From Salvator merianae (lineage: Eukaryota; Chordata; Lepidosauria; Squamata; Teiidae): 64,000 bases of DNA. The notes beneath the pieces are model-generated. The model made no database searches. It was not told the origin of the DNA and saw only the letters and a list, made by a program, of their open reading frames with translations. Made by a program: the position numbers and the translations under genes. Numbering within the stretch: the stretch's first letter is position 1; every line of letters starts with the position of its first letter. Positions 38,601 through 50,600 of this stretch are shown piece by piece. The stretch covers positions 139,687,937 to 139,751,936 of the forward strand of contig QVOM02000034.1 in NCBI GenBank assembly GCA_003586115.2, given 5' to 3'.

Positions 38601-41600
38601 GGAAGTTTCTTTGTGGGTCTGCATTTTAATAGTTCCAGAAAGCAAAAACTGAGTTCAATATCCACACATGCAATAGTGTGTCACATGCAGTTTGTAGAGC
38701 AGAGATCATCTCATTAGAAGACGGTGCTATGTTGCTTCCCCAAATTGTCAAGCTCTCCTTTGGAGAGATATCATACAGTTAATAAAAAGCAATACTTTGA
38801 AAATCATACAGAACGCCTTTCACTTCCCCTTGTTCATTTGAAAGACAATGGCACTTAAACTGATCTGTGCTCTGTCTCTGTGCTGTTTCATTGTTGTGGC
38901 AAAAGTGACAGAAAGCATGGCAAATTCAAATGGCAACTGAAGAGTTATACATATAGGCCACCAAGCCTAACCTACTGTTCTACGCTAAAGATGTGCACCA
39001 ACACTTAGCTTGTAGCAAATTCAAACCAGGCATAGGCCAAACTAATCAACCTAGAACCATCTGGCCAGTTCATTGAACAGTCCAAGGTCCACCTTACACA
39101 CATGGCCTCCTGCCATCACATCCTGGACTCCCACCCCTTCCCATCAAATACACCAGCTGCCCAGCATTTCTGAGGCCTATTTAGACCTTCTAGGAGTAGG
39201 GGACCATGGGTTCTCCTAGAGCGCATGCATATTCCGTTTCAGGAACACCTCAAATGCATGAGGCATTCCTGGAAATGGACGATACACACATGTCCCTCTG
39301 GAAGGACCCATGGTTCCCCATTTCTTGAAGGCTTAGTTGGCCTCAAAAGCTTGCCAGCCAGCTGACAAAAAAACACATAGCCAACAGTTGTGGCCAAGTT
39401 GAAATGCAAACCCAGCAGAAAAGGTAAGGCTGCAAATGAAATGGAGGGAGGTCAGGGCACAATTGTGGGGAGGCTACATGCTCAAGGGGGAAGGGGGAAG
39501 GGGGAAGGGGCTTTGAATGAACAAATAGTTCAGTTTGAATACCTCCTGGTTCAGTTTGATACTGAACCAAACCCCTTGAATATGAAAAGCTTTGGTTCAG
39601 TATCAGACCCCTCAAACCCTCCTGGTTTGTTCCAAACCAAATAGTTTGCCACATGTCCACTGCATGCAGAAATACAAATAAATGACTGCTATCCAGCCTC
39701 TGCGTAAATACATCCTATGAGAAAGAAATCGTTAGCCCTTTCTGCACTTGGACCTATTCCAGATAATATCTCAGAATAGGGACCTGCCATCTGCATGCTA
39801 GTGCAGACTATGGTAGACCCCAGGCAAGACCTTTCATAGTTTGCACTAGCATGTGCATAGCGGGTCCCTATTCTGGAATATAATCCACAATAAGGCCAAG
39901 TGCAGAAAGGGCCACTATCTCACTAGATAATCCCACAATCTAGATAGCTTTTCTTGCTATCTGCCTTGTAACTTAAGCCTATTGTTTTGTGTCCTGCATT
40001 CAGGAATGATAAGTCATTATTCTCTTCTATATGACATCCTACCACTATTTGTAAAGTGCTCTCTCATCACATTTATACCATCATCTTTTTCTTCTTCTCT
40101 CTGGGCATGGTTGCTGAAGCTTCAGTTTCTTAACCTTTTAAACCCTTCTTCCTAGTTGGAATCAACAAACCCTGTACTCTTGAAGACTTCCAGTTCATGA
40201 TTTTCCACACACCTTTCTGTAAACTGGTACAGAAGTCCCTGGCACGATTGTTCCTTAATGACTTCCTTGCATCCTCTAATCCTAACACTGAAAGTGGCAT
40301 TTACAAAGGACTAAAGGACTTCAGGTTAGTGAGAGTTCCTTCCAGTAACCAGGCAAAGATAAGACTGATGGCTTCACAACAGAGGGAAACAGCCTACTGT
40401 TGCCAGTGTAATTTTTCTTTCCACTGAATACTAGAGATGTGCACAGTTGTTTTTTCTGGTTCAGTTCAATTCAGACCTAACCACATGAGCTGCAAACATA
40501 TTTGTATTGAACTTAAGACATCTCAAAGCTTTTAGAAGTTTGGTTCACAACTTCAACATACTATTTGTGACTATTTGCAATGGAGGAGATCAAAAGGGGT
40601 AACAGGCCCAAAATTCTACTGGAGACTCCAAAATTGGTGTCATGGTCTGGGGGGCTTCCAGGAAGCTCCCAGTCAAGTCTAAAGTTGATCAAATGTAGCC
40701 TTGATTTTTTGGGGGGGAAATTTCCAGTTTGATCCTATGGCATAGGTTAGAGATTTCCAAAAAAATTCATATAAATTCAGAGCAGCCCCCAAATGCCTTG
40801 CCAGGGGCCTTATTGATGCCCCCAGGGCCCACATGCCAGTTTTGGAGGCTCTATCTCAGAGTGAATAGTAGCAACAAAACCTCCCTGCAAGGTAGACCAG
40901 CAGGGCAAAACTAGTACAAGTTTGAAGTTGAATCCCTGAAACTGGTGTGCAGGGACTGTGGAACAGCAGGAGGGTCCACACCCACTCCTTAAGCAAATGG
41001 TCCCACCTCTCAGGTTTCTATTTCACAACTTAATTTGCATTGCTGGTTGCTCTGTTTTATATGGGAAGAAGAAAACCAAATCTGAAAAATAACTGTGTGC
41101 ATGCTTGCCTATTACCCACACCCACAAGCAACAAAAGAACACATACATGTCACATGATCCCAAAGTGCCTTACCAAAGAACCTACCTTTTCCTTTCCTTT
41201 GCCTGAGCTGAACAGAATCTGGCCCAGAGTGAGCTGTAATCATTCTTCTTTCACCATTGTTGTGTGTGGTATATGGAACTGCTTAACTTAGAATGGATCT
41301 CTTCTCTCTGGGTTTAGAAACTCCACCACCTCCTAGTCCTTAGTGATTTGGAATAATGTTCCTCTAACAGAAGTTTTGAAAGTAGATTAAACTCTGCTTT
41401 GGACACTTTTCTAGGGCGCAGTCCGACATTGTAAATTTGATCCGTATCAGAAGAGTAGAAGGACTGAGTTTGTCTTCTGATCGTTCCCACATTTTCATTT
41501 TAATGCGGACTCAATTCGGCCTTGTTCATTCTCACACTGATATTTCCCATGTTTGGCACAGGAAAACCATACCTTTTCTGTCTTCCGGCGTGCGTGCGGG

Positions 41601-44600
41601 GCCAGCGAGTGCGCCAGCGTGCGTGCGGGGCCAGCGAGCGCGCCGGCCTGTGTGTGGGCAGGGCCAGCGAGCGCGCCGGTGGGCGGGGCGACGAGCGAGC
41701 GCACCGGCGGGCAGGGCCCTGGCTCCATGGGCCGCCCTGGACAACGTGCCACCCGAGGCGGACCCCCCCTGCCCCCCTTTGCTACGCCCCTGACCACACA
41801 GTAAAGCTTCTTAAATGGCAAATGGCAATTTCTGCTCCATTGCAATTGCACTTTTGCACAATTGTGCAATTTAAGAGTAGCACAAAAGCAGGGAGAGGTC
41901 TGTGAAGAGGGAGAAACATGGGGGGGGAACATGGCAGGGCTCTATTCTCGTGATAGTGTAGGTAATGCCCAGCAAATGGACTCTGCCTCCCCTCCCCTCG
42001 AGATATCCACAGCGGCATGAGTCCTACTACGTAGCTGTGTGCTGCTGACGGCAAAACTGATACTGAGTGGGTTCTTTGTTGGGGCAAGAGGACTGCATCC
42101 CCAAACAGGCGCATTCTGTTTTTGGTTTAATCAGCAGACAGAAGTGGAGGAAGCCTTTAATTTCTTCCTGACAGTGTCAAATGGGAGATAAAGGAAGACA
42201 AAGGACCACAGTTTAGCAAAGCAAAATGGAGGATGGTTTTCTTTTCTCCTGGCAGCGGGGGAAGGGGGGATAATGGAGGCGGAAGGAAACACTGTGATTC
42301 CTGCCCACCCACAAAGTCTGTCATTGGATGGCAGGAAATGGGGAGCTCTCCCTCTGCATACCCCCCAAAAAGTACAGTCCCTCCCAAATAGTTTCCTTCC
42401 GCATTCTCACCAGAATGTAAAGCAAGCTAGCAATCTGGAATGACTTGAGAACTCTTTAAATCCGAATGCAAAGTGGTCCAGATTTCACCAATTTAGTCCA
42501 GAAAAACTATGAGGCCAAATAATCTACTGTGCGAACACCAGTAGCCGTGTCTGAGCCTCGCCATGACAGCATCCGGCAAGTATCTGGCCACTGTCGTGGC
42601 AACTGCAGCAGCTCCACGCGTGTGGATGCGCACACGCAGTGGGCAATTGGGCCTACCAATCGGGCCCAAACCACCTTGATCGGGCCTGGGATGCCAGATG
42701 GAGCCACGCTGCTCCCCATCCGGCGTTTTGGTGCCTAATCGTGGGCACAAAGGGTGGTCACCGCGGCAGCAGCCTCCAAGCGTCAGGCTGCTGCCATGGC
42801 GACCGGGAAGCCCACGCAATGCGCATGTGTGGGGACACGGCTCACGCATGTGCACTGGGCCCCTCCTTCCCTTACTGCGATCGGGCCTTCCCGATCGGGC
42901 CCGAGGCACCCCGATCAGGCCCACCTGACCCGATTGGGGCAGCCTGATCACCCCAATCAGGCTGGACAAGCCCGATTGGTGCATCGCGGGTCCAATCAGG
43001 AAGGCCTCATCATGCTACGGGGAGGAGGGGCCCAGTGTGCGTGCATGCACTGTGTCACCACGCATGTGCACTGAGCAGGCCTCCCAACTGCCATGGCAGT
43101 GACCTGACACCATGGCAGTGGCCTGACGCTGCCACCCAAATGTGGGCCCGACTGGGACCTCACATGGGCCCATTTAAGCCCATGCGAAAGGGTAGGCCCC
43201 AGTGTCCATCAAGCATGCACAGTCGCGAGATCGCACATGCGTGATGGGTGGGGTGATTGCAGACCAATCCTCACCTGAAGCTCACTTTGATCTTCAGGTG
43301 AGGATTCAGACAGTTACTTTCTTCTCCAGTGGTAGTAGCGATCGGCAGCCAATGAGGTCCACTGCCGGTCATTACGGCCATCTGCAGATGCAAACACTTG
43401 ACTAGTGAGCGTTCCTGATGCTCGCTAGTTTCAAGTGCGAAAAGGCCCTATCAGCATTTCTCCCCCACACCATTATGCAGTTTTTTATAAGAAGAATTCT
43501 TTCACAGCAGGCAAAAATAAGAATTGGAAGAATTTAAATTACATATAGCAGATTTACCTTTATTGTTTGTATCAAGATAGACTATTATGCTTTTGTTCTA
43601 ATTTTATGGTGAACAAAGGTTTTATTATTAACTATTGTCAAAAGGTGTGTTTTTTCCTTCCAGAAAAAGAATCTGCTTTAGAACTTTGCAAACTCCTTTT
43701 TTTTGTAGAAAACAAGCTATTTTGCTCAAATTTGCCAGCAAGAGAGATATGTAAATCAAGTGATTGCAATTAGATTTATCTTTCTAGGTGCAAAATTCAG
43801 CCACAAAGAGATCATTTTTTGCAAAGGAATTTGCAAAGTTCTTTTTCCTGGAAGGAAACAGGATAATTATCCAAACCTGTAGTTTTTCACTCTAACAGGA
43901 GAAGAACGAAAGCAGCAGTGAGCAAAGAGAAAAGGTATTTTAAAGATCTAACAAACCCAATAATTGAGTGGTTTAAAACATTTAGCTATGCTTGGAAGAA
44001 TTTTACTGGTTTGCTAGCTAAACAGGTAGAATTCTAAGAAGGCAGACCAAAAAGAAGCAATTTTTCTGGAAATAAGATTTCCTTAACTGGATCATGGAAT
44101 AGATGGCTGTTTCAATTTCTTATGTGGGCACTATTTTTCTGCTAACTACTCAGATTTGGTGATTGGGTAGCAAAGCATAAGCACATCTAACTTAATCAAC
44201 AGCCAAGCAGTTCTCCTTAAGAGTTAAATTTAGGATTATAAGCAGCTACTCCACATTTGTAGCTGCATTTCTGCAATTCTTCCTACAATTATTCTACTTG
44301 TATCAACTAGGCCCGGTGCATTTTTAAAAAAGCAGAGCAGACTTTGTTTTTATTCATTTTTTAAAAGCACAGGCCCTTTGAACTACTTCAAACAGCTCAC
44401 TGAATGTGTATCCATGTTTGCTTCAAACATGACATGACATGCAATAATTGGGGTTGTTTGGTTTGATAATTAACACTTCAAATACTCCTTCTTCGCTACT
44501 GAGCTTAACATACCTCTACTAAACACAGCAGACATGAGAATTCCTGTTCTGATCAGAATCTGTTGCACAGAGTTAAGTCCTTCCCCCATGACACTACAGG

Positions 44601-47600
44601 AAAAGAAATTATTTTCTCCCTGACAATTGTAGCAGACTTTGGCTGCATCTGCACAAAATTAAAAAGTGGCTTGAAAGCAGTTTGGCGGTGTTAGTATCTG
44701 CATACTAGTACTTCTAAATTAAATTCACGTTAAAGGCCAGAAAATGCACTTTTAAAGGCCATTAATGTGGATTAGAGATGGCCTGGAAACACTAGTGTCC
44801 ACATGCTACCACTTCTAAATCACTCTGAAACCACTTTATTTTGTGTGCAGCCAATGTCTTGAGTTGCCTGGGGAGGCACCTTAGGCAGCCACGTGATGGA
44901 CTTTTGATTTGATTCACATAGCCGTTTACTTCATGTTCAAGACTTATTGTAAAGATATTTTTCAATAGCAAAGGTATTTAGCTTGTAAAGAGTTTTGAAT
45001 GGTCATGTCGGTAGACTGCTCACAAAAGCTGGCTATGCTTTTCACCTTTCTCTAATACTACAGAATTTAGCATCTTACAGGGGGTTATGTCTTATTTATT
45101 CCAAGTGAGAGAGTACATAGTCAAAATATTCTGATGCTTATTACAAGAAGGTAAAGGTAAAGCAGAAGTAATAATAAAGGAGAGGAGTAGTTTAACAGAC
45201 CTTCTAATTGAAAAACAAACTGTATTGAAACATAAACATAAGAGGAATTCCTACCAAGAACCTAGGGGCCTTTCTGCGCTTCCTCCTGCTGTCTTGGCAT
45301 GGGACTGACTTCTGCTAAAGCAGAACACAGGTCCGTCTGCATTCGACAGCCCATTCCCTTGCTGCTGCCTCCAAAGACTCCATCATAGTTTCTGGCCTGG
45401 CTGTTTTTGAACCACTTCTGGCAGCACTTCTGGCGCCTCTGAACTGGGTCCCCCATGGTATACTAGATTATGGGAGCATATCATCCACATGCCTTCATGG
45501 TCCACTATTCCAGCCCTGGGCTAGGGCTATACTGGACAACTATACTGGACTAGGGTGCCATTTTGACCCCCCTAGTCCACTCCAGACTTCACCCAGTGTG
45601 GATAAAGTGTGATTGAAGGGACAGGGCCTGTGTATTAGTGTGTGGATGGCAGTCTCTTGTTCCGGAATTTCTGGAACAAGCCCCAATGCAATCAATGTAA
45701 TATACTCCACCAGTTGCTCCAGTATGAGCTGCCCTCAGATAGCTCAACAGTCACCACAACAATCCGATAAGACACCTTACGATATCTTATTGGAAACTCC
45801 CTTCAAACAATTCTCATAGTGGTGGCTGGTGTGTTTTCCCTGTGTGCAAATGCACCAAATAGAAGGAGATAGTTTCCCAGGCCCGTTTCCACATGAGCCG
45901 GTTCTCCGAAACACTGAAAATGGCTGACTTCTGGTGCTTCAAAGAAGTGACCCATGTGGAAAAACTTCTACTTCAAGGAAAGTTCACCATCAGCAGCATT
46001 TACCACAAGGGTGGTTGCTGCACCCCTGTACCAGCTTGTGCCTCCTGCCCAGGATCCTGTCTGCAGTCAACCCACATGGAGATCCAGCTTTAGTTAAAGT
46101 CTGATATCAATCAGAGGCTGTGATCAGCAGATGAAAAAAAGGGGTGCCCCAGAGAGACTGTGTGCGGCCCTTGTGTTCCCAACCTTCTCTTATCCACCTT
46201 TTCTAGCACTCAGGGTTCATGAGAGGAAGGAGGAGGAGACTAGTGTGTGAACAATCCCACCTCAGAGCCTTCAATAAGACGCCTCAAGCGCCTTTTTTTT
46301 TTTTTTTTTCTGTGTCTCATCACAGAGCCTAAATTTTGATGCTTGGAGAAGAAAGCAAATGCCCACAGTTTCAATAACCCAACTTCAGGTTGGGGAGTGA
46401 GTGGCATCTTCCATTTCTGTCTGTAACTGATTGTTGCCATAAAAGTCAGATAGAGTCAAACTTTCAGTTCATTATGAATAGCTGTTCTAAAAATATCAAC
46501 TAAAAAAAAAGGTTGATAATCTAAAGCTGTATTCAAAATCTGCTGTATAAATTGTTTTCTGTTATCTCTGAGCTTCTTCACATTCCCACCATTCATCCAT
46601 TATAATCCCTGCTTTTTCAAAGGAACACTAACTGTCCTCATATATTTGATTATTCATTCATTTGGTTGTCATTTATTTAGTTTTAAGATATTTGTGTGTG
46701 TGTGTGTGTGTGTGTGTCTGCGTGTGTGTTCATTAAAGTATTTCTGTGCAAATTTAGCTGACTTATGGAAAACCCAGTGAGTCACAAAATACTTCATCCA
46801 CATATGTGTGTTCCATGTAACAAGGATAATTATGGCTGATTTGAGTCTGGAATTGTTTTTCTTTACTTCTAGCAATGTGAAGTTGGAGGAAACGTATACC
46901 AGTAAAGAGGTGGAAAAAGCATTTCAAAAAGCCAGCCAAGAACTATTCACCAAGAAAACTGAACCCTCCCTCTATCTCTCTGCTCGCAATGGCAACATGT
47001 ACACCCCGTCAGTGTATGGCTGTCTAGCTTCCCTCCTGGCACAGTAAGTGATATTTTCTGCTATCAGATTTCTTCCCTTCATCTGTCTTCATTCCCAAAC
47101 AACAGCCAATATCCATGGGGACACAGATCACATCTCCATTCAAGCCATTTTCTACCACTTTCAAGAAAATCATGGGTTATTTTACATTATTACCAAGTTT
47201 TCCCTTACAAATCTGCACTGAAAATCAAAGCTGCCATGGTTATTCAAATCTGGAGAAAGCAAACAGCATAAATTACAGTAGTTCTTCCACTTTCCTGAAC
47301 TCTGCATATTGTTGTAAGATATGTTCTGGCTTTTTGTACGTACTCAGAGATAGGAAAACTTTGCATAGTGGCCCTGGCACTCACAGACACATAATATACA
47401 CCAAATATACTACAGTGGGGTATTTTTATTAGTTCAAAAGAATATTAATTTAAAAAATGAAAATTATAGAAGGATCCTTATTAGCATGATCAAAAAGCAA
47501 TGGGTAATTGCTTGGCCTGCTTTCTAACTTCACATATACATAATTAATCACTTATACTAACAAAAGAGCACCTGGCAAGGAAAGGATATAATGCATATGC

Positions 47601-50600
47601 TGCATCCCTCGGCAGCTGCTGTCCTGGTCCACAAGGTCTGTGCCGAAGCCGCCCTAATCCTTCTTGAAAGATAGGCTGTACCATAGAATTCCAGTAAAAT
47701 GTAGCTCCATTGTCTTTGGCAGGCCAAGGTGCCTCAGACTACATTTTGTTTCGCCAATATGCTTGACATAAGCTTCTCTGTAGTCCATAGGCAGCTGAGA
47801 CCATGCAGACTCATTTCTATGCTGTTAATGGAAACCAAAGCTTAGATCAAGCAACATATGCATTCTGATTATGGAAAAATGAAAAACGTGTATGTTTCTC
47901 ACTATAGTATCTTTTCTATTTGCTTAGTTCTGAAAGGTTACAGATGTGTCAGCAGAATGGGGGAAGGAGGCTTGCTTCTGAAGGGAAAATTCCACACTGA
48001 GCTGAGCCAAGCACTCTCTCTTTCAACTTCACTTTATGTCATTCCATCCACAGAATGGTAGATTCTGAAATAAAGACATATTGCAGCAGGAGCATAAATA
48101 TTAGTCCTTGACTTTCACCTCAGCACAGATTGCTGAAAGACAAGCTATGCCTACTAATGGGCTTCTCCCAATCCATGCAGGTACTCTGCCCAGCAGCTAG
48201 CTGGCTCCAGAATTGGGGTCTTCTCCTATGGCTCTGGGTTGGCAGCCAGTATGTTCTCTCTCAAAGTGTCCCAAAATTCTGCTGCAGGTGAGTCGCTTAG
48301 AGTTCCTTTTTTTCTTCTTCCCAAGCTTGTTGAATTATTAAAAGTACCTGAGAAGATAGTTTGCTACCATTGACAACCACTCTGGCAGACTGATGAAAAA
48401 CTCTGCATAACTGAGAGACAGGGAAAATTAAAACACTGATTAAGAGTCCACTTTAGAGGCCTGGGAAAGGGGAATGGGAGCCAATGTGAGACACAGAATA
48501 GCGTATGCATAGCAATTCATGGGCTGTGCCAGGCGGGCACAGTCAGTTTGACTGTGGACTCAAGTGGAAGAAGGCTGCTCTCCTGAGAGCAAAGGAAAGG
48601 TATCAGGAACTTGGCAGAGGAATTTGGAGGAATAACTGCTAGTGCTCTGCTAAGTTTGTGGGGTGGACCTTCTGGGTTCTGGAGAGTTTATTGGGCACTT
48701 GGTGTGCAGTTGGTTTAGCTGTTGCGAGGGGACTGGTTTCTAAGTTAGCCTAAGTGCATGATCTGAGGGAAGAGGAGCTTTCAGTTGCTGCTGATTCAGA
48801 GAACAGCTCAATGAAGGTATCAATCCAGTACACAGTAGCAGTGAAAGAAGCAAATTCAATGCTAGGGGTAATTAGGAAGGGAATAGAAAGTAAGTCAGCA
48901 GATGTCATTGTGCTCCTTTATAAATCTATGGTGAGGCCACATTTGGAAGATTGTGTACAATTCTGGTTACTACACCTCAGAAAGGATGTTGTGGAACTAG
49001 AAAACGGGCAGAAAAGGGCAACCAGAATGATCAAGGGGCTGGAACATTTCCCTCAAGAAATCATGCTGCAACATCTAGGCCTGTTTAGTCTCAAAAAACA
49101 GAGTTTTAGAGGTGATCTGATTGAAGTATATTAAATCATGCATGGTAGAAAAGGTGGATAGAAAAAAATAATTTCTCTATTGCACACCACTAGAACCACA
49201 GAATATTCTATGAAGTTGATAAGACCAACAAGGGGAAGGTGTTTTTTTTTCCACCCAGAGGGTCATTGGCTCTCTGGAATTAAACTACCAGAAAAGATGG
49301 TGATAGCAATCAGCATGAATAGCTTTAAGAAAGAGTTAAACAAATTCATGGAGGACAGTTATATCACTGGCTGTGTTATGAGTGCCTCGGACTCTGAGGA
49401 TGAGGGCGGTGTTCAGCCTGAGAGCTGTGTAGATGCTGAGCAGGCAGCTCCAGGTGGCACAGAGCCCAGACACCTTATCACCATCCCAGAGGACAAGGCA
49501 CAAACATCGGCAGGAGATGTTTTAGAAATATTTGAGATTCCTGAAAACATTCCTCCCCAGCCATAGAAAGAAGAAGGGCCAAATGCAGGGCTCAGCTGAG
49601 CTTGAGTAAGCAATCTAGCAGAAGCCGGCCATACCCAAGCTCACACCTGGGAGAAGATGACCCTGCAGAATAAATACAGCACAGGGACTGCAGCCCAGGC
49701 ATGGTCAGCAACTGCTTTCCATCCGCGCATCCTATTACTCTGATTTCCTGGCTTCTAGAACCTTGACCCTTTGTTTGGACTGTGTTTTGACTTCAGCTAC
49801 TCTTAATCCCTGGACTTTGTTTGCTTCGGTGACTACAACCCAGTTTGAACTTGGACTGGACTTTGACTACGGCTTTTCTTACTCCTTCAGCTTTGTTTGC
49901 TTCTCAACTCCTCCTGCCTCCCTGTTGTGACCCGGACTGGTAATAAAAGGACTTCCCTGTTACTGAGACTTGCCTAGACCTCCGTTTGTTGGCCTGCCTG
50001 GGACATAACATGCTGTTAGAATGGATGCCTAAATACTGTCGCCAGGTTGAAGAGACAGACAGGATGCCCATAAAGGCCCTTTGCAGGGAATTGAGAGCAA
50101 GTGAAGGTTTTGCCTTTGTCTGCTGCTTGAGATGCCCAGAAGCAACTGGTGGACCACTGTGTGAGACAAGATGCTGGACTAGATGGGCTGTGGCCTGATC
50201 CAGTAGGGTTCTTTCTATGTTCTTATGTTATTATATGTATCTGAAAAGTCGTTCTGCAATTCCTAAATTGCGGGGGACTGAGAGTTTGTTAAGTGGATTT
50301 CTTAATATTTGGTCTATCTTAATTTGTGCATCTGTAGAAAGACTGAGAATACATACCTCACTTTTGCCAAAACATGCTTGGCTTGTTAGGAATAATATAT
50401 TGTCCCAGAGAAGCTCACGTATTTTGGTGGCATCCCTGGAAAGGTCAGGTTTTCTTATTGGAAGATACATGTCCTCTGTTTTTCCAGGGTCCCCTTTGGA
50501 AAAACTGGTGTCCAGTCTTTCAGATCTGAAAACTCGACTGGATTCCCGAAAACGTGTTTCCCCAGAAAGGTTTACTGAAATCATGAAACTCAGAGAAGAT

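Larger units (their letters stand above)
40325..46872 (+). other. HMGCS2 intron 5, transposon-rich
   Basis: The largest intron (6,548 bp). It holds copy 2 of the 1.2-kb family (41,412-42,511) with a GC-rich insertion, a GC-rich MITE composite (42,512-43,450), a palindromic MITE (44,640-44,860), a two-copy family repeat (46,120-46,345) and a (GT)n tract (about 46,693-46,730). The stretch 43,451-44,640 is AT-rich with nothing recognised. Confidence 0.8.
48288..50487 (+). other. HMGCS2 intron 7, holding a LINE with a nested solo LTR
   Basis: It contains the LINE at about 48,790-50,230 and, nested inside it, the solo LTR at 49,374-50,010. The exon 8 acceptor lies about 260 bp after the LINE end. 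Confidence 0.8.

Noticed and set aside
41437..41932. Arg/Ala/Gly-rich overlapping frames on both strands as genes or a CpG-island promoter
   Set aside because: They read through a GC-rich tandem block inserted in a transposon copy. All frames stay open because of composition, and no initiation context or downstream exon was found.
42493..43244. Long frames of 60-163 codons on both strands
   Set aside because: They are open only because of the GC-rich MITE interior and are made of motif repeats.
49180..49566. 128-codon frame joining LINE and LTR as a fusion gene
   Set aside because: It is a chance read-through from a LINE fragment into the inserted solo LTR.
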